Source: Ruegeria lacuscaerulensis ITI-1157 (GTDB lineage Bacteria; Pseudomonadota; Alphaproteobacteria; Rhodobacterales; Rhodobacteraceae). From it: a stretch of DNA of 64,000 nucleotides. The stretch covers positions 2,492,208 through 2,556,207 of the forward strand of contig GG704596.1 of NCBI GenBank assembly GCA_000161775.1. Direction: 5' to 3'. The translations under genes were made by a program, and so were the position numbers. The notes under the pieces are model-generated. The model saw only the letters and a list, made by a program, of their open reading frames with translations. It had not been told where the DNA came from and did no database searches. Positions 8,510-16,752 of this stretch are shown in pieces; the first letter of the stretch is position 1; each line of letters opens with the position of its first letter.

Positions 8510-9404
8510 GGCGACCACTCCCAAGTCCCCCGAATGGCCGACCTTTGCCCTGATCTTTGCCTGCTATGCCCTTTGGCTGATTGCGATTTTCGGCGTCGCG
8601 GTGTGGTCGCTGTGGCTGGCGGTGTCGATGATGGGCGTCGTCGCGGCGCTGCATTCTTCGTTGACGCATGAGGCGCTGCACGGCCATCCGTTCCGCGCAA
8701 AGTGGCTGAACGAGGCGCTGATGGCGTTGCCGCTGACGCTGTTCATCCCCTACAACCGTTTTCGCGATCTGCATCTGGCGCACCATCAGGATGCCAACCT
8801 GACCGACCCCTATGACGATCCGGAATCCAACTATCTGGACCCGGCGATCTGGGTCAGGCTGCCGCGGTGGCAGCGGTGGGTCTATCAGGCGAACAACACG
8901 CTGTTGGGGCGGATGTTGCTGGGCCCGATAATCGGCCAGCTGGCCTTTGTGCGCGACGACTGGCGCGGCGCGGTGCGCGGGGACCGCGACATCTGGCTGG
9001 CCTGGGCCTTGCATCTGCCGGGTGTGGCAGTGGTTCTGTGGATCGTTGCGCAATCGGCGATGCCGGTCTGGGCCTTTGTCCTGGCGGCCTATCTGGGGCT
9101 GGCGCTGGTCAAGATCCGCACCTTTCTGGAACACCGCGCGCACGAGAACTCCCGTGCCCGCACGGTGATCGTCGAAGACCGCGGGCCGCTTGCCTTTCTG
9201 TTTCTGAACAACAACCTGCACGTCGTTCATCACATGAATCCGGCGGCGCCATGGTATCGGCTGCCCGCGCTCTATCGCCGTGGAAAAGAGCGCTATCTGG
9301 CCTGCAACGAGGCCTATGTCTATCGCTCGTACGGGCAGGTTTTCCGGCAGTATTTCTGGCGTGCCAAGGATCCGGTGGCACATCCGCTCTGGCCAAAACC
9401 CTGA
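8502..9404 (+). CDS. Membrane fatty acid desaturase family protein
   Basis: Integral membrane di-iron desaturase/hydroxylase family protein, 300 residues. Three histidine boxes are visible: H56-x3-H60 (HEALHGHP), H91-x2-H94-H95 (HLAHHQD) and H240-x2-H243-H244 (HVVHHMNP). Hydrophobic stretches at ~15-50, ~70-85 and ~165-210 give the usual four-helix layout. The substrate could be acyl lipids or a carotenoid-like or other hydrophobic compound; sequence alone does not decide. It overlaps the DUF2061 gene by eight bases and is followed 21 bases later by a DMT exporter. Confidence 0.88.
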   Translation: MAEATTPKSPEWPTFALIFACYALWLIAIFGVAVWSLWLAVSMMGVVAALHSSLTHEALHGHPFRAKWLNEALMALPLTLFIPYNRFRDLHLAHHQDANLTDPYDDPESNYLDPAIWVRLPRWQRWVYQANNTLLGRMLLGPIIGQLAFVRDDWRGAVRGDRDIWLAWALHLPGVAVVLWIVAQSAMPVWAFVLAAYLGLALVKIRTFLEHRAHENSRARTVIVEDRGPLAFLFLNNNLHVVHHMNPAAPWYRLPALYRRGKERYLACNEAYVYRSYGQVFRQYFWRAKDPVAHPLWPKP

Positions 9405-9425
9405 TTTGACGACAGAAGGGGATCC

Positions 9426-10328
9426 ATGAGTTTGTGGATTCCCGTAACCTTGGCCGCCGCCACCTTTCAGACGGTGCGCTTCATGCTGCAGAAATCGCTG
9501 AGCAGCGTGAAGCTGTCGGCGACCGGCGCGACCTTTGCGCGCTTTGCCTACTCGATGCCTCTGGTGTTGTTGGGTCTGGTGGGGGCGATGCGGCTCAGCG
9601 GTCTGCCGTTGCCTGCGCTGCCGCCTCTGTTCTGGCTCTATGCCGCGATCGGCGGGCTGTCCCAGATCCTTGCCACGATCTGCGTCGTGGCGCTGTTCAA
9701 ACAGCGCAACTTTGCCGTCGGCATCACCTTCAAGAAAACCGAGGTGATCCAGACCGCCATCGTCGGTTTCGTCGTGCTGGGCGATCGGGTTTCAACCGGT
9801 GCGTTCGCGGCCATCCTGCTGGGGCTGCTGGCTGTTCTGCTTTTGTCGAAGACACCGGGAGGCAGTGGGGCGTGGTGGCGACACCTGACCAACCGCGCGT
9901 CGCAACTGGGGTTGGGATCGGGCGTCTTGTTCGCCTTTTCCGCGGTCAGCTATCGCGGCGCGTCGCTGCAACTGGGCGATGGTGAGGCCTGGTTCCGGGC
10001 GCTGGTGACGCTGGCGGTCGTGGTCTCGATCCAGTTCCTATCGATGGCGCTGTGGCTGGTTTGGCGAGACCGGGCCGAGCTGCGCGCGGTGTGGGACACG
10101 CGGCGCACCGGCATTTTCGTCGGGCTGACCAGCCTGGGCGGGTCGTTCTGCTGGTTCTGGGCCTTCAGCCTGCAGAACGCGGCCTACGTCAAGGCGCTGG
10201 GGCAGGTGGAGCTGATTTTCAGCCTCATGGCCTCGGTCCTGGTCTTCCGCGAGACGATGACGCGGCGCGAGATTATGGGGATGGTGCTGCTGGGCCTCTC
10301 GATCCTGATCTTGGTCGCCGCGATCTGA
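9426..10328 (+). CDS. DMT (EamA) family transporter
   Basis: A 300-residue drug/metabolite superfamily permease with about ten hydrophobic segments and two EamA halves, the second beginning near residue 160. FKKTEVIQTAIVGFVVLGD is typical of the end of the first half. It starts at an ATG behind AGAAGGGGATCC and follows the desaturase closely, so it may share its transcript. The substrate is unknown. A strong terminator follows. Confidence 0.85.
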   Translation: MSLWIPVTLAAATFQTVRFMLQKSLSSVKLSATGATFARFAYSMPLVLLGLVGAMRLSGLPLPALPPLFWLYAAIGGLSQILATICVVALFKQRNFAVGITFKKTEVIQTAIVGFVVLGDRVSTGAFAAILLGLLAVLLLSKTPGGSGAWWRHLTNRASQLGLGSGVLFAFSAVSYRGASLQLGDGEAWFRALVTLAVVVSIQFLSMALWLVWRDRAELRAVWDTRRTGIFVGLTSLGGSFCWFWAFSLQNAAYVKALGQVELIFSLMASVLVFRETMTRREIMGMVLLGLSILILVAAI

Positions 10329-10336
10329 GATGCAAA

Positions 10337-10373
10337 AAGGCGCGCGGAGGTCCGTGCGCCTTCTGAGTTTTTT
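10337..10373. terminator. Bidirectional intrinsic terminator
   Basis: An 11-bp stem (one G-T pair) from AAGGCGCGCGG and CCGTGCGCCTT with a four-base loop, followed by a run of six T on the plus strand. On the minus strand the same stem is followed by five T. It lies between the convergent DMT transporter and rhlE-like genes, so it can end both transcripts. Confidence 0.85.
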
Positions 10374-10387
10374 GACATGCAGGCGGG

Positions 10388-11818
10388 TCAGCCCGCGCGG
10401 CGTTCGTCAAAGCTGAGTGCGATGAAGCTGGGCAGGTGATCACCCATGCCCACGACGGCCGATCCGCCACCATCCCGACGGCCGCGGCCCTTGCCGCGTT
10501 GGCCTTTTTCCCGTGCCGGTTTGTCCTTGGTCGCCGCTTCCTCGGGTGTCGCGTCCTTGATGGGCTGGTCCTTCCTGGTGTCCTTGGCCTCGGACTCGCG
10601 CTCGTCCTTGCGGGTGGATGCGCGCGATTTCTTTTCGGGCTTCTTGTCCTCGGCCTCGGCCGGTTCGGCCTCAACCGGGTTGTCCAGACGTGGGATTTCC
10701 TTCTGGATCAGCTTTTCTATCGCTTCCAGCGCCTTTTCATCGCGGGCGGTGCACAGGGTGATGGCCTTGCCTTCGCGTCCGGCACGGCCAGTGCGGCCGA
10801 TGCGGTGCACGTAATCCTCGGGGTGGCTGGGCACGTCGAAATTGAACACATGGCTGACCGACGGAACGTCCAGTCCCCGCGCGGCGACATCGGACGCCAC
10901 AAGGAACCGCAGCGACCCTTCGCGGAAGCCCTCAAGGGTCCTGGTGCGCACGGACTGGTCCAGATCGCCGTGGATCGCGGCCGCGTCATAGCCGTATTTC
11001 TTGAGAGATTTCGCGGTGATATCAACGTCGGTCTTGCGGTTGCAGAAGATGATGGCGTTGGTGCATTTGTCGCCTTCGGCATCGATCAGCGCGCGCAGGA
11101 CCTTGCGCTTGGTGCTACCTTCCCGGTCACGGCGACCGCCCTTGATCATCACCACGCCCTGTTCGATGGTCTCGGACGCGGTGGCCTGACGGGCCACTTC
11201 GATCCGGGCCGGGGCCGACAGGAACGTGTCGGTGATCCGCTCGATCTCGGGGGCCATGGTGGCCGAGAAGAACAGCGTCTGCCGGGTAAAGGGCGTCAGA
11301 GAGAAGATGCGCTCGATATCGGGAATGAATCCCATGTCCAGCATCCGGTCGGCTTCGTCCACGACCATGATCTGCACGCCGGTCAGCAGCAGCTTGCCGC
11401 GTTCGAAATGGTCCAGCAGACGGCCGGGTGTGGCGATCAACACGTCGACGCCGCGGTCGATCAGAGCATCCTGTTCCTTGAAGCTGACGCCGCCGATCAG
11501 CAGCGCTTTGGTCAGCTTCAGATGCTTGGTGTAGGTGTCGAAGTTTTCTGCCACCTGTGCCGCCAGTTCCCGCGTCGGGCACAGCACCAGGCTGCGCGGC
11601 ATCCGCGCCCTGGCACGGCCACGCGCCAAAAGGGTGATCATGGGCAGCACGAAACTGGCAGTCTTGCCGGTGCCGGTCTGGGCGATGCCCAGAACGTCAC
11701 GCCCCTCCAGGGCCGGCGGGATGGCGCCTTCCTGGATCGGGGTCGGGGTTTCGTAGCCGGCTTCCTCAATAGCTTTGAGGACCTTGGGGTTCAGATTCAG
11801 ATCGGTGAATTTCGTCAT
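10388..11818 (-). CDS. rhlE: DEAD-box RNA helicase, RhlE-type
   Basis: ATP-dependent RNA helicase of 476 residues, likely acting in ribosome assembly, RNA decay or cold response. Core motifs in order: Q motif near 25-29, Walker A AQTGTGKT at 46-53, PTRELA at 81-86, DEAD at 154-157, SAT at 186-188, and HRIGRTGRAGR in the second RecA domain. After ~residue 370 there is a long Lys/Glu/Arg-rich low-complexity tail, typical of RhlE relatives in this group. The ATG at 11818 (MTKFTDLNLNP) is used; an in-frame extension to 11896 adds non-homologous residues. It ends at a shared terminator. Confidence 0.9.
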   Translation of the reverse strand: MTKFTDLNLNPKVLKAIEEAGYETPTPIQEGAIPPALEGRDVLGIAQTGTGKTASFVLPMITLLARGRARARMPRSLVLCPTRELAAQVAENFDTYTKHLKLTKALLIGGVSFKEQDALIDRGVDVLIATPGRLLDHFERGKLLLTGVQIMVVDEADRMLDMGFIPDIERIFSLTPFTRQTLFFSATMAPEIERITDTFLSAPARIEVARQATASETIEQGVVMIKGGRRDREGSTKRKVLRALIDAEGDKCTNAIIFCNRKTDVDITAKSLKKYGYDAAAIHGDLDQSVRTRTLEGFREGSLRFLVASDVAARGLDVPSVSHVFNFDVPSHPEDYVHRIGRTGRAGREGKAITLCTARDEKALEAIEKLIQKEIPRLDNPVEAEPAEAEDKKPEKKSRASTRKDERESEAKDTRKDQPIKDATPEEAATKDKPAREKGQRGKGRGRRDGGGSAVVGMGDHLPSFIALSFDERRAG

Positions 11819-12002
11819 GTATGTCCGGTTCATGCGGACACTTACATGGCCCGCGCGTAAGAAAAAATGCCGGGCCCGGATGGCCATGCGCACCATGCGC
11901 GTTGCGGCTTGGATGCGGACATAACAAAAAGGTGTGGCAGGGTCAAATGAAGTCGGCCTGATGTTGCCGGATCAAGAAGGTTTCGGGATTTGCTGCAACA
12001 AT

Positions 12003-12968
12003 TCAGCAGCTTCCGGGAAAGTGTTTCTGCAGCTTGGCCTCGAGGTTCAGCGGCCGGTGCCGGATCATGCCCAGGTCCTCCAGCCTGGCGCGTACCTGCG
12101 GGTCGGCACCGCTGAGTTCGTCGAAGAAGGCGCGCAGGCCGGCTTCGCCACCTTCGGATTCGATCCAGTTGAGCAGTTCGTTCATGTTCAGCCCGCCCTG
12201 GTCGCGGCTGACATTCGGCGTCATTCCCGGCTGATACGAGCCGCGTTCGAGCCGGAAACGGTAATGCGCCAGCCAGTGGTCCCAGTCCGGCGCGTGGCGG
12301 TGGCAGAGCTCGATTTGGGGCAGCTCGGTCTTGCAGGGCAGAATTTCCTTGTTCTGAAACAGGTTGTGGATGCGGAAATTCAGGTTTTTCAGCCCAGTGC
12401 GCACGAACAGCTTGCCCTGGACATGGCTGAGAAACCCTCCCAGCACGAAGGGCCCGTAGGTGGGATAGATCGTTTCGACCAGCCTTTCGCGTTCGGGGCC
12501 GGGGGGGATGAAGGCCTTGTACAGATCCTGTCCGACCGAGAGCGCCTCGATCGGGCGCATGCGAACCGCATGCACCTCGTCGGGGATTTCGCGCAGAAGG
12601 TCCCGGATCGGCGCATGCGGCCACAGGAATTCGTCAAGGTCGATATGGGCCAGCCAGTCCAGGTCGGTGTGGTTGTAGGTGTAGGTGGCATGAACGGTCT
12701 GGCGGACCTGATGCCTGGGCGGCTTTTCGCGTTTGCGCCTTTCCCAGAAAGCATCGTCGCAGGATCGAACGCTGACCTGCGGATGGCGGCGCAGGGTGCG
12801 AAAGGCGCGGCGGTCATGTTCATCCAGAAAGATGTAGATGTGGTCCGCCCCCAGATCCAGGTGATAGGCGACGAAGCTGAGGATATCGCGGGTGGACCCG
12901 CGCACCATCGACACGATTCCCCAACGCGGCGCGGGACGGGGATCAGGCATGTCCACAGGTGCGGTCAT
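12003..12968 (-). CDS. Glycosyltransferase family 2-like protein (Glyco_tranf_2_4 type)
   Basis: A 321-residue cytosolic protein with the pattern of the roseobacter-abundant family whose conserved core is WLAHIDLDEFLW; D110 and D112 form the DxD metal/nucleotide-sugar site. The N-terminal WGIVSMVRGSTRDILSFVAYHLDLGADHIYIFLD is the typical first part of the fold. Start codon overlaps the stop of the papain-like amidase gene by four bases (translational coupling), so both probably act on the same surface polymer or envelope component. Donor and acceptor are unknown. Confidence 0.82.
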   Translation of the reverse strand: MTAPVDMPDPRPAPRWGIVSMVRGSTRDILSFVAYHLDLGADHIYIFLDEHDRRAFRTLRRHPQVSVRSCDDAFWERRKREKPPRHQVRQTVHATYTYNHTDLDWLAHIDLDEFLWPHAPIRDLLREIPDEVHAVRMRPIEALSVGQDLYKAFIPPGPERERLVETIYPTYGPFVLGGFLSHVQGKLFVRTGLKNLNFRIHNLFQNKEILPCKTELPQIELCHRHAPDWDHWLAHYRFRLERGSYQPGMTPNVSRDQGGLNMNELLNWIESEGGEAGLRAFFDELSGADPQVRARLEDLGMIRHRPLNLEAKLQKHFPGSC

Positions 12969-13741
12969 GTCGCCGGGCCGCGGTCGTGTGCGCCGGGCAG
13001 GGCGTCGGTGCCCGATGACCGGTCGGCCCAGGTCAGGGTGCGATAGTCGAATCCGTATTCGATCGTCGGTTTCACGATGCGGAAATAGGGCGACAGGTCG
13101 AAATCACGCGGGGCGAACAGCGAATGGTGCCGGATGCTGAGGATCTCGCGCACCTGTTCGGCGTCGCAGTCCTCGGTCAGGATGGGCAGGATCGGATATC
13201 GCACGCTCTGGAACGCCTCGGCGATCAGGGTCGAGCAGATGGCGCGGGTCGGGTCGCCCGAGCCCAGTTCCAGCATCTTGCGGCGAAAACGGGCCGGAAC
13301 CGGCGGATTCGGCAGCAGATACCGCAGCAGGTCGAAGATGTTCTTCAGGTCATAGGTCTTGCCGATGCTGCCGCGCATGAAGGCGATGATCTGCGCCTCG
13401 TCTTCCGGGGTCAGGCCGATGGGGCGGCAGATGCGGGTGTTGAGATGGGCGAAATGTGAAACCGGAACCGCGCGCACGCCTTCCTGCAGGTCGGCCTCGA
13501 TCATCTGGGTGTCGGGGTCGTCGCCCCCGGCGTAGAAGGCCACATGCGACCAGGTCGAGTTGGTAAGATATTTGATCGCCGAGGCGACCCGGCTGTTGCC
13601 CTCGACCAGCAGCACGTCGCAGGGCCGCAGGGTGCGGCGCAGGCGCTCGGGCGTGGTGGTCGAAAAGCTCTGATACCCTTTCAGCGGCTTTTCGATAAAC
13701 CGCGACAGTGCCCGCCCAACCGTGCCCAGAAGCCTGTTCAT
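12965..13741 (-). CDS. YiiX/YebB-like papain-like amidase family protein
   Basis: A 258-residue protein of the permuted papain-like (NlpC/P60-related, YaeF/YiiX) superfamily. Probable catalytic residues are H66 in STWSHVAFY and C169 in RAICSTLIAEAF. In the permuted fold the histidine comes first, as seen here. No signal peptide is obvious. The start at 13741 has GGAGG upstream and is preferred over the longer frame to 13804. It is first of a two-gene unit with the glycosyltransferase. The family includes amidases and peptidases acting on lipids or cell-wall peptides; the substrate is unknown. Confidence 0.78.
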   Translation of the reverse strand: MNRLLGTVGRALSRFIEKPLKGYQSFSTTTPERLRRTLRPCDVLLVEGNSRVASAIKYLTNSTWSHVAFYAGGDDPDTQMIEADLQEGVRAVPVSHFAHLNTRICRPIGLTPEDEAQIIAFMRGSIGKTYDLKNIFDLLRYLLPNPPVPARFRRKMLELGSGDPTRAICSTLIAEAFQSVRYPILPILTEDCDAEQVREILSIRHHSLFAPRDFDLSPYFRIVKPTIEYGFDYRTLTWADRSSGTDALPGAHDRGPAT

Positions 13742-13817
13742 GCCGCATCCTCCGCGTTTTGTCCGACGGCAGCGTACCGCCCAATCCGGTCCGAGCCGGA
13801 TCACAAACCCGTTGATA

Positions 13818-15425
13818 TTACGTCATCATCTCCTTGGTCGCGGTCAAGGACAGTTTGGGATAGTCGCGCACCACGCGGTCGATGTCCCACTGAAGCCGGG
13901 TCAGATAGACGATGTCGCCATCATGGTCATGGGCGATGTGCTGCTTGTTGGCGTTGACGAACCTCTCGATCTCGGCCTTGTCGCCCGACACCCAGCGCGC
14001 ACTGGTGAATTGCGAGGCCTCGAACCGCACCGGCAGGCCGTATTCCAGCTCGATCCGGCTGGCCAGCACCTCGAATTGCAGCGCGCCCACCACGCCGACG
14101 ATAAAGCCCGAGCCGATTGAGGGTTTGAACACCTTGGCCGCACCTTCCTCGGCAAACTGCATCAGCGCCTTTTCCAGGTGCTTGGCCTTCATCGGATCGC
14201 CCGCGCGCACGCCCTGCAACAGCTCGGGCGCGAAGGACGGGATGCCGGTCACGCGGATCGCCTCGCCCTCGGTCAGAGTGTCGCCGATGCGCAGCTGGCC
14301 GTGGTTGGGGATGCCGATGATATCGCCGGCCCATGCCTCGTCGGCCAGTTCCCGGTCAGAGGCCAGAAACAGAACCGGGTTCGTGATCGCCATGGGCTTC
14401 TTGCTGCGCACATGGGTCAGCTTCATGCCGCGCTTGAAATGGCCGCTGGCCATGCGGACAAAGGCCACCCGGTCGCGGTGCTTGGGGTCCATGTTGGCCT
14501 GCACCTTGAAGACAAAGCCTGCCACCTTTTTCTCGTCCGGCGAAATCTGGCGCGGTTCGGCCGATTGTACCTGCGGCTGCGGTCCATAGGCACCGATGCC
14601 TTCCATCAGTTCCTTGACGCCGAACGAGTTGATGGCTGAGCCGAACCAGATCGGGGTCATGTGGCCTTCAAGCACCGCCTGCGGATCCAGCGCGGGCAGC
14701 AATTCGCGCGCCATCTCGACCTCTTCCAGCAGCTTGTCCAGCAGTTCGGCGGGCACATGCTCGGCCAGTTTGGGGTCGTCCAGCCCGTTGATCTCGATGC
14801 TTTCGGCCACCTTGTTGCGGTCGGCGCGGTCCATCAACTCCAGCCGGTCGCGCAGCATGTCGTAGCAGCCGATGAAATCGCGCCCTACGCCGATGGGCCA
14901 GCTGGCCGGGGTCACGTCGATGGCCAGCATTTCCTGGATCTCGTCGATGATCTCGAACGTATCGCGGCTTTCGCGGTCCATCTTGTTGCAGAAGGTCAGG
15001 ATCGGCAGGTCACGCAGGCGGCAGACCTCGAACAGCTTCTGCGTCTGGCTTTCCACGCCCTTGGCCCCGTCGATCACCATGACCGCGGCGTCAACGGCGG
15101 TCAGCGTGCGATAGGTGTCTTCGGAAAAGTCCGAGTGGCCGGGCGTATCGACCAGGTTGAACCGGTAGGGGCCATAGTCAAACGACATGGCCGAAGCCGA
15201 GACCGAAATGCCCCGGTCCTTTTCCATCTGCATGAAGTCCGAGCGCGTGCGCCGTGCCTCGCCCTTGGCGCGCACCTGTCCGGCCATCTGGATGGCGCCG
15301 CCATACAGAAGGAACTTTTCGGTCAGGGTCGTCTTGCCCGCATCCGGGTGCGAGATGATGGCAAAGGTCCGGCGCCGGGCGATCTCGGGCGGCAGGGTGG
15401 GTTGGTTCGAGGCGGTATCAAGCAT
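13818..15425 (-). CDS. prfC: Peptide chain release factor 3
   Basis: Translational GTPase RF3, 535 residues, which recycles RF1/RF2 from terminating ribosomes. G1 motif SHPDAGKTT, G3 DTPGH and G4 NKMD are present, and FERASQFTSARW-type and ALQFEVL patterns mark the C-terminal RF3 region. Start chosen at 15425 (MLDTASNQPTLPPEIARRRTF), which matches family length; the open frame continues about 90 codons upstream but that stretch crosses the divergent SnoaL-like gene. No ribosome-binding anomaly beyond a weak Shine-Dalgarno site. Confidence 0.95.
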   Translation of the reverse strand: MLDTASNQPTLPPEIARRRTFAIISHPDAGKTTLTEKFLLYGGAIQMAGQVRAKGEARRTRSDFMQMEKDRGISVSASAMSFDYGPYRFNLVDTPGHSDFSEDTYRTLTAVDAAVMVIDGAKGVESQTQKLFEVCRLRDLPILTFCNKMDRESRDTFEIIDEIQEMLAIDVTPASWPIGVGRDFIGCYDMLRDRLELMDRADRNKVAESIEINGLDDPKLAEHVPAELLDKLLEEVEMARELLPALDPQAVLEGHMTPIWFGSAINSFGVKELMEGIGAYGPQPQVQSAEPRQISPDEKKVAGFVFKVQANMDPKHRDRVAFVRMASGHFKRGMKLTHVRSKKPMAITNPVLFLASDRELADEAWAGDIIGIPNHGQLRIGDTLTEGEAIRVTGIPSFAPELLQGVRAGDPMKAKHLEKALMQFAEEGAAKVFKPSIGSGFIVGVVGALQFEVLASRIELEYGLPVRFEASQFTSARWVSGDKAEIERFVNANKQHIAHDHDGDIVYLTRLQWDIDRVVRDYPKLSLTATKEMMT

Positions 15426-15534
15426 GAAGGCGCGTATAGGCGGGGAACCCTGCCGAAGCAAGACAAAGGGGGTGGTTCGAATCGGGTGGGTGTGCCACAA
15501 GGAACATATAGTGAACAAATAATGGAGTGGACCA

Positions 15535-15897
15535 ATGAATTTGAAAGAAATCGCCCAGGAACTGGTGGCCGGCTGCCGCGAGGACCGCGCCAAGGAGAAT
15601 CTGGAAAAGCTGTATGCGCCCGACGCGGTCTCGGTCGAGGCGATGGACATGCAGGGCATGGGCCGCGAAACCCACGGGATCGAGGGCATTCGCGGCAAGC
15701 ATGCGTGGTGGGAAGGCGCGCACGAGGTGTCCGGCGCGTCAGTCAGCGACCCGTTCCTGCATGGCGAGGATCGCTTTGCCGTGATCTTCGAGGTTCAGGG
15801 CAAGGTGAAGGACAGCGGCGAAACCTTTGATATGAAAGAGGTCGGCGTCTATCATGTGGCGGATGGCAAGATCGTGCGCGAAGAGTTCTTCTACTGA
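15535..15897 (+). CDS. SnoaL-like / NTF2-like small protein
   Basis: A 120-residue cystatin-fold (NTF2/SnoaL-like) protein. The long first helix followed by LYAPDAVSVEAMD, then GIEGIRGKHAWW and the strands VIFEVQGK and EVGVYHVADGKIVREEFFY, fit the fold. The ATG follows TGGAG. Proteins of this fold range from small enzymes to binding proteins, so no reaction can be assigned. It is divergent from prfC and 75 bases before an SDR gene on the same strand. Confidence 0.75.
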   Translation: MNLKEIAQELVAGCREDRAKENLEKLYAPDAVSVEAMDMQGMGRETHGIEGIRGKHAWWEGAHEVSGASVSDPFLHGEDRFAVIFEVQGKVKDSGETFDMKEVGVYHVADGKIVREEFFY

Positions 15898-15972
15898 TTT
15901 GCCGCCGCCAATCTGGTCTTCCCTGTCTAGCCGGTGCTAGACATGCGGGCAACAACAGACAGGGGGGATCAG

Positions 15973-16752
15973 ATGGATCTGGGAATCAAAGGAAAACGCG
16001 CTCTGGTTTGTGCCAGCAGCAAGGGTTTGGGCTTGGGCTGTGCCGAGGCTTTGGCGGCCGAGGGCGTCGATCTGGTGATGAACGCGCGTGGTTCCGATGC
16101 GCTGGAGGCGCAGGCCGACCGGTTGCGCGCCGAACATGGCGTCGAGGTGCAGACCGTGGCCTGCGACGTGACCACGCCTGACGGCCAAGCGCAGGTGATC
16201 GAGGCCGCGCAGGGCGTTGATATCCTTGTGACAAACGCCGGTGGCCCGCCGCCGGGCCTGTGGTCTGACTGGGACCGCGAGGATTTCATCAAGGCGCTGG
16301 ATGCCAACATGCTGACGCCGATCGCCTTCATGAAGGCGCTGTTGCCGTCGATGATGGACAAGGGTTGGGGCCGGGTGGTGAACATCACCTCGCAATCGGT
16401 GCGGGCGCCCATCGCGGTGCTGGGCCTGTCGAACGCGGCGCGCACGGGGCTGACCGGCTATGTGGCCGGAACCGCGCGGCAGGTGGCGCCATACGGCGTG
16501 ACCATTAACAACCTTTTGCCGGGCATTCACGCCACCGACCGGGCGGACTCGCTGGATGCCGGGGTTTCGGCGCAAAAGGGAATCTCGCTGGACGAGGCAC
16601 GGGCCGAACGCGCGGCCACGATCCCGGCGCGGCGCTATGGCACGCGGCAGGAATTCGGCGCGACCTGCGCGTTTCTGTGCTCGCAACATGCAGGGTTCAT
16701 CGTGGGGCAGAACATCCTGCTGGATGGCGGCGCGACCAACCTGACGATGTGA
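15973..16752 (+). CDS. Atypical SDR lacking the canonical YxxxK catalytic pair
   Basis: A 259-residue SDR-fold protein annotated in related genomes as a 3-oxoacyl-ACP reductase-like SDR. The coenzyme site is altered (CASSKGLGLG) and NAGG is present, but where YxxxK normally follows the catalytic serine the sequence reads SVRAPIAVLGLSNAARTGLTG, so the tyrosine and lysine are missing. This matches a known SDR-like subgroup with imperfect catalytic tetrads. The ATG at 15973 follows AGGGGGGATC. Its stop overlaps the GTG start of the AlkC-like gene. Catalytic activity is therefore uncertain. Confidence 0.85.
   Translation: MDLGIKGKRALVCASSKGLGLGCAEALAAEGVDLVMNARGSDALEAQADRLRAEHGVEVQTVACDVTTPDGQAQVIEAAQGVDILVTNAGGPPPGLWSDWDREDFIKALDANMLTPIAFMKALLPSMMDKGWGRVVNITSQSVRAPIAVLGLSNAARTGLTGYVAGTARQVAPYGVTINNLLPGIHATDRADSLDAGVSAQKGISLDEARAERAATIPARRYGTRQEFGATCAFLCSQHAGFIVGQNILLDGGATNLTM

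Noticed and set aside
10436..11860. A 474-codon plus-strand open frame opposite rhlE
   Set aside because: Antisense to a helicase with all motifs; shadow of codon bias.
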